DNA of 64,000 nt, taken from contig NZ_JAECZB010000015.1 of NCBI RefSeq assembly GCF_016056295.1, forward strand, positions 1 to 64,000, given 5' to 3'. Both the position numbers and the translations under genes were made by a program. The stretch's first letter is position 1. The number at the start of each line of letters is the position of its first letter. The stretch is from Atlanticothrix silvestris CENA357. GTDB taxonomy: Bacteria; Cyanobacteriota; Cyanobacteriia; Cyanobacteriales; Nostocaceae. Below the pieces are notes generated by a model, which saw only the letters and a list, made by a program, of their open reading frames with translations, was not told the DNA's origin and searched no databases. Positions 15,829 to 26,073 of the stretch are shown in pieces.

Positions 15829-18800
15829 ATGCCAGCATCTTTTCCAGGCTACCAAATCATTGAAGAACTGCATGATAGCCCTAACTCGCTTGTCTATCGC
15901 GGATATCGGATAGAAGACTCTCAACCAGTCATTCTCAAAATTCTCAAACCAACTTATCCATCACCGGAAAAAATAGCTTGGTTTAAACAGGAGTATGAAA
16001 CTACCCAATCTTTGCTGCTACAAGGAGTAGTAAAAGCTTATAGCTTAGAAAGCTATTTACATCAATGGGTAATGGTGTTAGAAGATTTTGGCGGTGAATC
16101 TCTCAATCGCTTCATTAAAAAAAGAGAATTTACTTTCGCTGAGTTTCTTCACCTTGCCATTCAAATTGTGGAAGTTATAGGACAAGTACATCAATGTCAA
16201 GTAATTCACAAGAATATTAATCCAGCTAATATTGTTTGGAATCATCAAACTGGACAAGTTAAACTTATTGATTTTGGCATTTCGACAGTACTTTCACGAG
16301 AAAACTCCACGTTTCGCAATCCGAATTTGTTAGAAGGAACCCTAGCCTATATCTCCCCAGAACAAACTGGACGAATGAATCGAGCGATTGATTATCGAAC
16401 AGATTTTTATTCGCTAGGAGTAACCTTTTACGAATTACTGACAGGTCAATTGCCTTTTCCTATAGATGATGCCCTGGAATTAGTACATTGTCATATTGCT
16501 AAACAATCTATACCTCTACATGAACATAAGCCAGATATTCCTCAAGTAATTTCAGAGATAGTGCTGAAATTGATGAATAAAAATGCCGAAGATCGTTACC
16601 AATCAGTACATGGATTAAAAGCAGACTTGGAAGTATGTTTACAGCAGTGGCAAACCAAACAACGAATTGAACCTTTTTTATTAGGACAGCAAGATATCTC
16701 AGATAAATTTCAAATTCCGCAAAAACTATATGGCCGAGAAGAGGAAATTACAACTTTAATGGCTGCCTTTGAACGGGTCAGCCTGGGTGCAAACGAACTG
16801 ATGTTGGTGTCGGGGTTTTCAGGAATTGGTAAGTCAGCCTTAGTGCAAGAAGTCTATAAGCCAATTACCCGCCAGCGCGGCTATTTTATTGCTGGGAAAT
16901 TTGATCAGTTTCAACGCAATATTCCCTACACGTCGATTATCCAAGCATTTCGGTCATTGGTACTACAAATACTTACAGAAAGTGAGATGGCGATCGCTCT
17001 TTGGCGAGAAAAACTGCTCACGGCTTTAGGTGGCAATGGACAGGTAATGATTGAGGTCATTCCCGAAGTAGAACTCATTATCGGTTTGCAACCTACTGTA
17101 GTTAATTTACCACCCGCAGAAGCCAAAAATCGTTTTAACTTAGTCTTACAAAATTTTATTAAAGTATTTACCTGTCAAGAACATCCACTAGTTATTTTCT
17201 TAGATGATTTGCAATGGATCGATGGAGCTTCGTTGAAGTTAATTGAGATGTTAATGACAGTAGCAGACAATAAATATCTCTTTTTAATTGGAGCCTATCG
17301 AGAAAACGAAGTAAGTGCAGCGCATCCTTTAATGTTGACTTTGGCTGAAATCAAGAAAGCCCAAACAACAGTGAATCAGATTTTATTATCGCCTTTAGCT
17401 TTACCACAAATGATTCAATTAGTGAGCGATATCTGCCACTGTGAGTCAACAACCGCGATTCCCCTAGCCGAATTAGTCTTAAACAAAACAGGTGGTAATC
17501 CCTTTTTTATGACTGAATTTTTGAAGTCTTTATATGGAGAAGCCTTAGTCACTTTTAACTATGAACAAAACTGTTGGCAATGGAATTTAGAGCAAATCAA
17601 ATCTCAACAAATCACTGATAATGTAGTGAAATTGATGGCGGATAAGGTACAGAAGTTACCGCCACCAACACAAACTGTTTTGAAGTTAGCCGCTTGTCTA
17701 GGCAACCAATTTAACTTAGAAAGACTATCAACTATCTCTGAAAAAACATCACAAGAAACAGCATCTGCTCTTTGGTCAGCGATCGCCGAAGGATTTATAT
17801 TACCACTGAGCAATACTTATAAGTTGACAAATCTGGATGTGGAAGGCTTGTTAGATGGGTTGACAGCAGAATATAAATTTGCACATGACAAAATCCAGCA
17901 AGCAGTCTATTTACTAATTCCTAAAGCAGATAAAAAAGCCCTGCATCTGCACGTGGGTCAACTATTACTACAAAATACGCTGCCACAAAAACAAGATGAA
18001 AACTTATTTGATATTGTGAATCAGTTAAATCTAGGGCAAGATTTAATTAATTGCCAATTAAAAAAATATCAATTAGCTCAATTAAATTTACAAGCGGGAA
18101 AGAAAGCCAAAGCCTCAACAGCTTATCAATCGGCATTTAACTACTTACAAATTGGTTTAGGGCTATTACAAAAAGACAGTTGGCAAACTCAATATAACCT
18201 GACTTTGAAACTTCATGTAGAAGCAGCCGAGGCAGCCTATCTCAGCACTAATTTTGCACCAATGGAGCTATTAACAGAGATAGTCCTGCAACAAGCCCAG
18301 ACACTATTAGAAAAAGTAAAAGTTTACGAAATTCGTATCCAAGCATATTGGGCAGAAAACAAACATTTAGAAGCTGTCAAAACGGCGTTACAAGTACTGA
18401 AGTTATTAAACGTAGTTTTTCCAGAACAGCCAAGCCCGGCAGATATCATCCTGGCTTTGAAACAGACAGATTTAGTTTTAGCAAAAAAATCACCCTCGGA
18501 TTTGATTGACTTGCCCATAATGACCGATCCAGTCAAACTGGCTGCTATGCAAATCATGACCATTGTCTGGAGTCCTGCCTACTTAACAGTAAATGAACTG
18601 ATTCCGTTAATAGCCTGTCAACAAGTAAATCTTTCGGTTACTGAAGGTAACGCCCCCGAATCAGCTTTTGCTTATGCAAATTACGGATTAATTTTATGCG
18701 GTCAGGGGCAGATTGATACTGCATATCAATTTAGTCAATTGGCTTTATACCTTTTAGAAAAATTCAACGCCACAAAACTTCAAGCCAAAATATATGTGTT

Positions 18801-21261
18801 TTGTAACTTTGTCAGGCATTTAAAAGAGCATCTGAGAAAAGTGTTGCTATACGAGTTAGAAGCTTATCAAAGTGGGCTAGAAAGCGGAGATTTTGAATTT
18901 GCTGCTGGTGGGGCAATGGGTTACTGTATGATGTCATATTTAAGTGGCAGAGAACTGGTAAAACTTGAACAAGAACAAGCAACTTATTATCAAGCGATCG
19001 CTCAACTTAAGCAAGAAGCATTTCTCAATTGGCATCGTATATTTTGGCAGGCAGTTCTCAACTTGATTGGCAAGACAGAAAATCCCTGTTGTTTCAATGG
19101 TGAAGTCTACGATGAGAGCAAAATGTTGCCGCTACATTTAGAAATTCAAGATCGAACTGCAATGCTGCATTTATATACAAATAAACTGACCCTATGTTAT
19201 CACTTTTATAAATTTGATCAAGCAATTGAAAATGCAGTTAAATTGGAAGAATATTTAGTGAATGCGGCAACAACTTGCTTTGCACCCCCGGCTTATTTTT
19301 ATGATTCGCTGACTCGGTTGGTAATGTTTCATGATGCTGACACAATGGAACAAAATCGCATTCTCGAAAAAGTTGCTGTCAATCAAGAAAAGATGAAAAC
19401 GTGGGCAAACCATGCTCCTATGAATTATCTGCACAAGTTTTATCTAGTAGAAGCTGAGCGTTTTTATGTATTAGGTAAAGATCAAGATGCTAGAGAATAT
19501 TACGATCGCGCCATTACCTTAGCTCATAAACACAAATATCTCCACGAAGAAGCTCTAGCTTACGAACTAGCAGGGCGATTTTATTTAGCTAAGAACCAAA
19601 ATCATCTAGCTCGCCATTACCTGCAAGATGCTCACTATGCTTATCAGCGTTGGGGGGCTGTGGCTAAGGTTAAAGATTTAGAAGCGAGATACCCACAATT
19701 TTTGACCAAAACTTCAACAGACAACTTTCTAAATCGTTTAAATCCCTCAACTACCAACTCAGATCAAACTACATCAGGTGTATTAGATTTTTCCAGCGTA
19801 TTGAAAGCCTCACAAACAATTTCTGGTGAAATTGTTTTAGATAAATTGCTAGCAAAGTTAATGAAAATTGTTATTGAAAATGCTGGCGCGGAAAAAGGTT
19901 TTTTAATTCTTTATAAACAAAAAAAATTGGTAATTGAAGCCCAAGGTATTGTAGATGCTGACAATTTAACTCTACTGCAATCCTTGCCAGTAGATTCAGT
20001 AGCTACTGGAACTGAAATTCCTATTTTGTCAACAGCTATTATTAACTATGTAGCTCACACTCATAGAGATGTGGTCTTAAATGATGCTACCCACGAAGCA
20101 CAATTTACCCTCGATCCTTACATTGTTGCCACTCAACCTAAATCTATCCTCTGTACTCCCTTAATTCATCAAGGGAAACTCAGCGGTATTTTATATTTAG
20201 AAAATAATTTAACTACAGGTGCTTTTACAAGCGATCGCGTCGAAGTTTTAAGAATCCTTTCGGCTCAAGCCGCCATTTCTATTGAAAATTCCCGTCTTTA
20301 CGATCAACTAGAAGGTTACAGCCGGACTTTAGAGCAGAAAGTAGAAATCAGAACTCAAGAACTCCAACAAACAAATCTGGAGTTAGCCAGTGCCCTGCAA
20401 ACATTAACAAATACACAAGCTCAGATTATTGCCCAAGAAAAGTTGGCTTCTCTAGGAGCTTTGACTACTGGCATTGCTCATGAGATTAAAAATCCCTTAA
20501 ACTTTGTTAACAACTTTGCCGAGCTTTCTATAGAGTTAACTCAGGAACTCTGCGAAGAAATTGAAAATCAACAAGACCATTTAGATCCACAAACCAGAGA
20601 ATATATTGCAGAAACTTTAAACGATATCAAGCAAAACGCTGAAAAAATCAATGAGCATGGCAAAAGGGCAGATAATATTGTACATGCAATGCTGATGCAC
20701 TCGCGGGGACAAGTTGGCGATCGGCAAATGACAAATATTAACGCTTTGCTTGCAGAAGCGATCGATTTAGCTTATCACGGAATGCGTGCTAAAATCCCCT
20801 CCTTCAATATCAGCATCAAGACAGATTATGCTGATAATCTTGGTCAATTAAATGTCGTACCACAAAATATTAGTCGTGCTTTTATAAATGTAATTAATAA
20901 CGCTTGCTATACAGCATATAAAAAGAAAATGCGTTTCATAGCAAATTCAGAAGGCAACGGCGAAGAATTTTCACCTATGCTTTCGGTAACAACTAAAGAT
21001 TTGGATCAGCGAATAGAAATTCATATCCGCGATAACGGCGAAGGTATTCCACAAGAAGCACTGGATAAGATTTTTAATCCCTTTTTTACAACTAAACCCA
21101 CTGGTGAAGGAACTGGTTTAGGTCTATCTATTACTCATGATATTATTGTTCAGCAGCATCAAGGAGAAATTAAAATCGAAACAAAAGTTAATTTTTATAC
21201 AAGTTTTATTATTAGTTTACCTAAGCTTATTTCTCAGAGAAAAAGATTTCAAAAAGTATAA
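15829..21261 (+). CDS. giant hybrid Ser/Thr kinase-like, AAA, GAF, histidine kinase (HstK family)
   Basis: The 1,810-residue cytoplasmic signalling protein has a protein-kinase-like domain (about 1-270), an AAA_16-type P-loop ATPase (Walker [11 protein letters not shown] near 326-336, DDLQWIDG later), and a long helical TPR-like middle. A GAF domain (about 1333-1485), a coiled coil and a transmitter follow. The transmitter has H-box [16 protein letters not shown] with His1551, a DNGEGIP G1 box and GTGLGLSI G2 box. This order is that of cyanobacterial HstK kinases. In the N-terminal domain Lys37 and DFG (Asp148) are present, but the catalytic HRD position reads H127-K128-N129, so phosphotransfer there may be lost. 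It starts at ATG after GGGAGGG. The response regulator genes downstream are likely partners. Confidence 0.93.
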   Translation: MPASFPGYQIIEELHDSPNSLVYRGYRIEDSQPVILKILKPTYPSPEKIAWFKQEYETTQSLLLQGVVKAYSLESYLHQWVMVLEDFGGESLNRFIKKREFTFAEFLHLAIQIVEVIGQVHQCQVIHKNINPANIVWNHQTGQVKLIDFGISTVLSRENSTFRNPNLLEGTLAYISPEQTGRMNRAIDYRTDFYSLGVTFYELLTGQLPFPIDDALELVHCHIAKQSIPLHEHKPDIPQVISEIVLKLMNKNAEDRYQSVHGLKADLEVCLQQWQTKQRIEPFLLGQQDISDKFQIPQKLYGREEEITTLMAAFERVSLGANELMLVSGFSGIGKSALVQEVYKPITRQRGYFIAGKFDQFQRNIPYTSIIQAFRSLVLQILTESEMAIALWREKLLTALGGNGQVMIEVIPEVELIIGLQPTVVNLPPAEAKNRFNLVLQNFIKVFTCQEHPLVIFLDDLQWIDGASLKLIEMLMTVADNKYLFLIGAYRENEVSAAHPLMLTLAEIKKAQTTVNQILLSPLALPQMIQLVSDICHCESTTAIPLAELVLNKTGGNPFFMTEFLKSLYGEALVTFNYEQNCWQWNLEQIKSQQITDNVVKLMADKVQKLPPPTQTVLKLAACLGNQFNLERLSTISEKTSQETASALWSAIAEGFILPLSNTYKLTNLDVEGLLDGLTAEYKFAHDKIQQAVYLLIPKADKKALHLHVGQLLLQNTLPQKQDENLFDIVNQLNLGQDLINCQLKKYQLAQLNLQAGKKAKASTAYQSAFNYLQIGLGLLQKDSWQTQYNLTLKLHVEAAEAAYLSTNFAPMELLTEIVLQQAQTLLEKVKVYEIRIQAYWAENKHLEAVKTALQVLKLLNVVFPEQPSPADIILALKQTDLVLAKKSPSDLIDLPIMTDPVKLAAMQIMTIVWSPAYLTVNELIPLIACQQVNLSVTEGNAPESAFAYANYGLILCGQGQIDTAYQFSQLALYLLEKFNATKLQAKIYVFCNFVRHLKEHLRKVLLYELEAYQSGLESGDFEFAAGGAMGYCMMSYLSGRELVKLEQEQATYYQAIAQLKQEAFLNWHRIFWQAVLNLIGKTENPCCFNGEVYDESKMLPLHLEIQDRTAMLHLYTNKLTLCYHFYKFDQAIENAVKLEEYLVNAATTCFAPPAYFYDSLTRLVMFHDADTMEQNRILEKVAVNQEKMKTWANHAPMNYLHKFYLVEAERFYVLGKDQDAREYYDRAITLAHKHKYLHEEALAYELAGRFYLAKNQNHLARHYLQDAHYAYQRWGAVAKVKDLEARYPQFLTKTSTDNFLNRLNPSTTNSDQTTSGVLDFSSVLKASQTISGEIVLDKLLAKLMKIVIENAGAEKGFLILYKQKKLVIEAQGIVDADNLTLLQSLPVDSVATGTEIPILSTAIINYVAHTHRDVVLNDATHEAQFTLDPYIVATQPKSILCTPLIHQGKLSGILYLENNLTTGAFTSDRVEVLRILSAQAAISIENSRLYDQLEGYSRTLEQKVEIRTQELQQTNLELASALQTLTNTQAQIIAQEKLASLGALTTGIAHEIKNPLNFVNNFAELSIELTQELCEEIENQQDHLDPQTREYIAETLNDIKQNAEKINEHGKRADNIVHAMLMHSRGQVGDRQMTNINALLAEAIDLAYHGMRAKIPSFNISIKTDYADNLGQLNVVPQNISRAFINVINNACYTAYKKKMRFIANSEGNGEEFSPMLSVTTKDLDQRIEIHIRDNGEGIPQEALDKIFNPFFTTKPTGEGTGLGLSITHDIIVQQHQGEIKIETKVNFYTSFIISLPKLISQRKRFQKV

Positions 21262-21540
21262 AACTTTCTTGTGCTAAGTTTAAAACCAAACATACTTACA
21301 TTTTGTAGTGGGTGCTTTAGCGCTCATCAATAGTATATATTTATCACGACTGAATACAAAATACGACTAACTACTTAGTCACACGTGCCGCTATGCTATG
21401 AGCATCTGCATGGTTTAACTAATCTTGGCCTAATGTTTGCATAATAAATTTTGATTTCACTGACTATAAAATTATAAAAGATGTACTTAACTAATTTCAT
21501 TTATCATAGTCAGTTAGTTTTGTCAAGACAAAAATCTTAA

Positions 21541-21909
21541 ATGAAAATAATGGTTGTAGATGACGAACAAGATGTGCAATTGTTGTTTAGACAGAAATTT
21601 AGAAGAGAACTAAAACAAGACCAAATCAAATTATATTTTGCTTTTTCAGCAGAAGAAGCCTTGGAATATTTACAAAGTCAGTTGATTAATCGTTTAACTT
21701 TGCTCGTAACAGATATTAATATGCCTGGGATGAACGGGTTAGAAATGCTCAAAGTTGTTAAAAATAATTATCCCAATCTCAAAGTATTTATTATTACTGC
21801 TTATGATGATGAATTTAATTATTTAACGGCTAAACAATATGGAGCTGATGGCTATATTACAAAACCGATTGAATTTGACAAGTTGAAAGAAAAAATACTT
21901 AATTTATAA
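21541..21909 (+). CDS. single-domain response regulator
   Basis: This 122-residue receiver domain has no output domain. Acidic pocket residues are in MVVDDEQD, the phosphoacceptor is Asp58 in LLVTDINMPGMNG, and the conserved Thr and Lys are in FIITAYDD and YITKPIEF. It is a paralogue of the receiver domain of the next gene, with shared QKFRR/QKFRK after the first helix. It most likely takes phosphate from the HstK-type kinase upstream and acts in a phosphorelay or by protein binding. The 279 bases before it are AT-rich and may hold a promoter. Confidence 0.93.
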   Translation: MKIMVVDDEQDVQLLFRQKFRRELKQDQIKLYFAFSAEEALEYLQSQLINRLTLLVTDINMPGMNGLEMLKVVKNNYPNLKVFIITAYDDEFNYLTAKQYGADGYITKPIEFDKLKEKILNL

Positions 21910-21933
21910 ATAATCAATATCAGGTAATAAACT

Positions 21934-24126
21934 ATGCCAGCTAAAATACTGGTTGTGGATGATGAGCCTGACTTAGAACTCTTACTCCGCCAGAAATTTA
22001 GAAAAAAAATTCGGGAAAAACAATTTCAGTTAATTTTTGCCCGTAATGGTGTTGAGGCATTAGAAAAACTAGAAGTGGAACCAGATATAGATATAGTATT
22101 AACCGATATCTATATGCCGGAAATGGATGGATTAACTTTAGTTACCAAACTTAATGAGTTATATCCCATTATTAAAGCCGTCATTATTTCTGCATATAGT
22201 GATATTGAAAATATTAGAGCCGCGATGAATCGTGGTGCTTTTGACTTTTTAACTAAACCAATAAATTTTCAAGATTTAGAAATTACAACCAATAAAACTC
22301 TGCAACATGTGCAATACATGAAAGCAGCTAAAGAGCAAGAATTTTTAGCACAAGCAGCTCAAGCAGAATTATTAATCCGTTTGCAACAAGAAGTTACAGT
22401 GCGCCAACAAGCAGAATCAGCATTGCGTGAAAGCCAAGCGAGATTGACTCAATTCTTAGAGGCTTTACCAGTTGGCATATTCGTAGTTGATAAGGATGGT
22501 CAACCTTACTACGCCAATCAAACTGCCCAGCAGATACTTGGCAAGGGAATCGTTGCCGCAGCAACACCTGCTCAATTGGCTGAGATTTATCAAGTTTATT
22601 TGGCAGGGAAAAGGCAGTTGTACCCTACAGAACAACAGCCTATTGTGCAAGCATTAAACGGCAAAAGTGTTATTGTCGATAACATGGAAATTCACCAAGC
22701 AGAAAAGATTATTCCTTTAGAGGTGTCTGCGACCCCAATTTTTGATGAGCAAGGTGAAATTGTTTATGCCATAGCGGCTTTTCAAGATATTACACAACGC
22801 AAACGCTCAGAAACTGAACGTCTGCGGTTAATTTTGGAGCTAGGAGTTAAGAATCTTGCCTTACAAGAAGCTAAAGAAGCGTTAGCTAAGTCTAATTCAA
22901 CTTTAGAACAAAAAGTTAAAGAACGTACTCAAGAATTATCACAAACCCTAGAAATTCTCAAAGCTACTAAAGCTGAACTTGTCTTTGAAAATGCCTTGCT
23001 TAGAAATGCAGAGCAATCCTCCATTTTTGATTATCAGGTAGGAGGAAGTTTGCCTATGGATGCTCCTACTTATGTGGTACGTTCAGCAGACCGTTATCTA
23101 TATAAAGCATTAAAAAATGGAGAATTTTGTTATATTCTCAATGCACGGCAAATAGGCAAATCCAGTTTGATGGTAAGGATAATACATCATCTCCAGCAAC
23201 AAGGTTTTAGCTGTGCAGCCATTGATATAACTCGCCTGGGCTGCGAAAATATCACTCCTGCTCAATGGTATAAGGGATTAGTGGTGGAGTTGTGCCAGAA
23301 TTTTAATTTGTTAGAAAAGGTGAATCTGAAAAATTGGTGGTATGAGCAAAAAGATTTATCACCTATTCAGTGTTTAAGTCGATTTATAGAAGATATTTTA
23401 TTAAATCAAGTTCAAGGTGAAAACATTTTTATTTTTATTGATGAAATTGATAGTGTTTTATCTTTAGATTTTCCAGTAAATGATTTTTTTGCTCTGATTC
23501 GTTTTTGCTATAATCAACGCAGTATTAATCCCAAATATCGGCGTTTAACTTTTGCTTTATTTGGTGTTGCTACTCCTTCAGATTTGATTACTGATTATCA
23601 GAGAACACCTTTTAATATTGGTCAAGCAATTCAATTAAATGGTTTTCAGGTACATGAAGCTCAACCTTTGCTACAAGGATTGACACAAAAAGTTAGTAAT
23701 CCTCAATTAGTACTCAAAGAAGTATTAACTTGGACTAGTGGTCAACCTTTTCTTACCCAGAAACTCTGTAAGCTGATCCGCAGTTCGACTGCTGCTATTC
23801 CTACAAATAGTGAAGCAAAATGGATTGAGAATTTAGTAATCACAAATGTCATCAATAACTGGGAATCCCAAGATGAGCCGGAGCATTTACGAACAATTAG
23901 CGATCGCATCCTCAAAAATACTCATCACCCTGTTGGGTTACTAGAACTATATCGACAAATTTGGCATCAAGGGAAGATTCCCGCAGTGGATAGTTTAGAA
24001 GCAAGAGAATTGCTGTTGTCGGGGCTAGTAATCAAAGAACAAGGATATTTGAAAGTTCATAATCGGATATATGAATTGATTTTTAACAGCAGTTGGATTG
24101 AAATTTGGATTGCAAAAACTGCATAA
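21934..24126 (+). CDS. response regulator fused to PAS and AAA-like (AAA_35) ATPase domains
   Basis: The 730-residue protein has a receiver at 1-125 (Asp58 in [11 protein letters not shown]), a coiled coil, and a PAS domain at about 170-290 ([20 protein letters not shown], then [10 protein letters not shown]). A second coiled coil ([15 protein letters not shown]) follows, then an AAA-like domain with Walker [14 protein letters not shown] and Walker [12 protein letters not shown]. No histidine-kinase transmitter is present, so the predicted output is a phosphorylation- and PAS-controlled ATPase. The AAA-like part is related to the protein at 9,234. It begins 24 bases after the previous gene and is surely cotranscribed. 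Confidence 0.9.
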   Translation: MPAKILVVDDEPDLELLLRQKFRKKIREKQFQLIFARNGVEALEKLEVEPDIDIVLTDIYMPEMDGLTLVTKLNELYPIIKAVIISAYSDIENIRAAMNRGAFDFLTKPINFQDLEITTNKTLQHVQYMKAAKEQEFLAQAAQAELLIRLQQEVTVRQQAESALRESQARLTQFLEALPVGIFVVDKDGQPYYANQTAQQILGKGIVAAATPAQLAEIYQVYLAGKRQLYPTEQQPIVQALNGKSVIVDNMEIHQAEKIIPLEVSATPIFDEQGEIVYAIAAFQDITQRKRSETERLRLILELGVKNLALQEAKEALAKSNSTLEQKVKERTQELSQTLEILKATKAELVFENALLRNAEQSSIFDYQVGGSLPMDAPTYVVRSADRYLYKALKNGEFCYILNARQIGKSSLMVRIIHHLQQQGFSCAAIDITRLGCENITPAQWYKGLVVELCQNFNLLEKVNLKNWWYEQKDLSPIQCLSRFIEDILLNQVQGENIFIFIDEIDSVLSLDFPVNDFFALIRFCYNQRSINPKYRRLTFALFGVATPSDLITDYQRTPFNIGQAIQLNGFQVHEAQPLLQGLTQKVSNPQLVLKEVLTWTSGQPFLTQKLCKLIRSSTAAIPTNSEAKWIENLVITNVINNWESQDEPEHLRTISDRILKNTHHPVGLLELYRQIWHQGKIPAVDSLEARELLLSGLVIKEQGYLKVHNRIYELIFNSSWIEIWIAKTA

Positions 24127-24521
24127 ATGAGCATGGGGAAGAGGTTTTTGATATAAGCAGATTAATTGTATAAATATTTACTTTTAATACATAGGAAATA
24201 AAGAAATTTGACTTTTGAATTATTAACTCTTCTTGCGCCATTTTCTGTCAATAGGGGTGTTGGGTAAGTATTTTTTCCTACTTTAGGGGTGGTTTTTAGT
24301 GAAACAACTACCCAAAAAACATAAAAAATCCTGAAATCCATATAAATTAATGGTTTCATATATCCACTTCAGGCTACAACACCTTAGAATGATTCATTGA
24401 AAAGTCGAGCCGATGGGATTTACAGGCATTTTGAGTAGAAATACTCCCAAAGGACGATTTTTATATTTCTCCCAACAGAGATTTCCGTAAAAAATCTCAA
24501 GTAAACCACAAGGAGTTTGAC
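24127..24521. other. 395-base region upstream of the HU gene
   Basis: No coding frame is credible. The right part should hold the HU promoter. CAAGGAGTTTGAC directly before the ATG at 24522 is a strong ribosome binding site. Nothing else stands out. Confidence 0.45.
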
Positions 24522-24806
24522 ATGAACAAAGGTGAATTGGTTGATGCCGTATCTGAAAAGGCTAGTGTTACCAAAAAACAAGCGGATGCAGTCTTAACCG
24601 CCGCTTTGGAAACGATTATCGAAGCTGTTTCTTCTGGCGATAAAGTCACGCTAGTAGGATTCGGTTCATTTGAATCACGGGAACGTAAAGCTCGTGAAGG
24701 TCGTAACCCCAAAACCAATGAAAAGATGGAAATTCCAGCAACTAAGGTTCCCGCCTTCTCCGCTGGTAAGCTCTTTAGAGAAAGAGTTGCACCCCCAAAA
24801 TCATAG
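24522..24806 (+). CDS. hanA: nucleoid protein HU
   Basis: This is a 94-residue DNA-bending protein that compacts the chromosome as a dimer. Typical HU features are MNKGELVDAVSEKA, VTLVGFGSFE and the arm region RKAREGRNPKTNEKM ending in PAFSAGKLFRERV. In Anabaena the equivalent protein (HanA) is needed for heterocyst differentiation. It is followed immediately by a terminator-like hairpin that overlaps the start region of cobD. Confidence 0.95.
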   Translation: MNKGELVDAVSEKASVTKKQADAVLTAALETIIEAVSSGDKVTLVGFGSFESRERKAREGRNPKTNEKMEIPATKVPAFSAGKLFRERVAPPKS

Positions 24807-24831
24807 GTTCTGTTTCCGGAGACCTTTTTTT
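24805..24831 (+). terminator. probable terminator of hanA
   Basis: AGGTTCT (24805-24811) can pair with AGACCT (24820-24825) with one bulge, followed by seven T. The T run ends two bases before the cobD ATG at 24833, so the terminator abuts the next coding region and any read-through would carry a hairpin over its ribosome binding site. Confidence 0.6.
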
Positions 24832-24832
24832 G

Positions 24833-25903
24833 ATGCGGCAACCAGCTCACGGGGGAAATTTAGCTTGGGCAGCAGCACTGGCTGACTGTCCCCCTGACGC
24901 TATTCTGGATTTTTCTGCCAGCATCAGCCCTTTGGGGCCACCAAACAGCGCGATCGCTGCTATTACGTCCCAAATTGGTAATCTTAGGCACTATCCAGAC
25001 CCAGATTACAGTGAACTGAGACTTGCTCTCAGTCACTTTCATCAATTACCGCCTGAGTGGATTTTGCCTGGTAATGGTTCAGCAGAATTACTGACTCTAG
25101 TAGGTAGGGAATTAGCAGAATTAGCCGCAACAGCGCTAATAACTCCAGCCTTTGGCGATTATTACCGTACCCTGGCAGCGTACAACGCTAAAGTACTGGA
25201 GTTTCCCTTAAATTTGGGGTATGAGGATCATTTGTCATTTGACAAAGGACAAAATACCAAGGACAAAGGACTACTCCTGAATAATCCCCATAACCCAACG
25301 GGAAAGCTGTTTTCGCGGGAGGCAATTTTGCCCTATTTAGAGCAGTTTGCTCTGGTAGTGGTGGATGAAGCGTTTATGGATTTTCTGCATCCCGATGAGG
25401 AACAAAGCCTGATTGCGATGGTGCAGGAATATGAGAATTTAGTGGTATTGCGATCGCTGACGAAATTTTACAGTCTGCCTGGACTGAGATTAGGATATGC
25501 GATCGCTAACCCCAAACGCCTTACTAAATGGCAGATGTGGCGTGATCCTTGGCCTGTAAACACCCTAGCGGCAGCAGCAGCAATTGCCGCCATCCAAGAT
25601 CAAAAATTTCAAGAACAAACCTGGAAATGGCTACCACCTGCACGAAATCAACTGTTTGCGGGTTTAGCCTCAATTCCCGGATTGCAACCCCAACCAAGTG
25701 CTGCTAACTTCTTACTGGTTGAGTCACAACAGTCGAGTTTGCAGTTGCAGCAACAATTACTTCAGCATTACCGAATTTTAATTCGTGATTGCCTTAGCTT
25801 TAAAGAACTAGGCGATCGCTTTTTCCGGATTGCTGTACGTTCCGAGTCTGATAACCAGCGCTTATTAAGCGCGCTACACTCATTGCTAAATGTTAAGTGC
25901 TGA
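24833..25903 (+). CDS. cobD: threonine-phosphate decarboxylase CobD (aminotransferase fold)
   Basis: CobD is a PLP enzyme that makes (R)-1-amino-2-propanol phosphate, the linker of the cobalamin nucleotide loop. The 356-residue protein starts with AHGGN and continues with LDFSASISPLGPP, LPGNGSAELL, NNPHNPTGK and VVDEAFMDF. The PLP lysine is in LRSLTKFYSLPGLRLGY. Histidinol-phosphate aminotransferase is related, but the N-terminal HGGN and short length favour CobD. ATG 24833 is used; a TTG lies one codon upstream. A segment around residues 140-150 (FDKGQNTKDKG) is encoded by heptamer-like DNA and looks like an in-frame repeat insertion. No clear ribosome binding site is seen. Confidence 0.88.
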   Translation: MRQPAHGGNLAWAAALADCPPDAILDFSASISPLGPPNSAIAAITSQIGNLRHYPDPDYSELRLALSHFHQLPPEWILPGNGSAELLTLVGRELAELAATALITPAFGDYYRTLAAYNAKVLEFPLNLGYEDHLSFDKGQNTKDKGLLLNNPHNPTGKLFSREAILPYLEQFALVVVDEAFMDFLHPDEEQSLIAMVQEYENLVVLRSLTKFYSLPGLRLGYAIANPKRLTKWQMWRDPWPVNTLAAAAAIAAIQDQKFQEQTWKWLPPARNQLFAGLASIPGLQPQPSAANFLLVESQQSSLQLQQQLLQHYRILIRDCLSFKELGDRFFRIAVRSESDNQRLLSALHSLLNVKC

Positions 25904-25907
25904 ATTT

Positions 25908-26070
25908 TTGTCAGTTGTCAGTTGTTAGTTGTCTTTGTTCTTTCTTATAACCCCTACTCCCTACTCCCTGCCTCTTACTCCTAACCACTAACCACTAACC
26001 ACTGACCACTAACCACTAACCACTGACCACTAACCACTAACCACTGACCACTGACTACTGACCATTGACT
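25908..26070. repeat. heptameric STRR tract between cobD and the oxidoreductase gene
   Basis: Short tandemly repeated sequence of heptamers, mainly CACTAAC and CACTGAC, alternates from about 25,980 to 26,060, preceded by TCAGTTGTTAGTTGTC words of the same kind in reverse sense. This class is characteristic of heterocystous cyanobacteria. Smaller tracts occur at about 36,860-36,898, 38,137-38,170 and 40,600-40,640. The tract runs to within a few bases of the next start codon. Confidence 0.9.
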
Positions 26071-26073
26071 AAT

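Noticed and set aside
8359-24126. Prophage or integrative element
   Set aside because: No integrase, attachment repeats, structural or transposase genes were seen. The region looks like accessory chromosomal DNA.
25976-26070. CRISPR array
   Set aside because: The units are 7 bases long without spacers, so this is a short tandem repeat tract.
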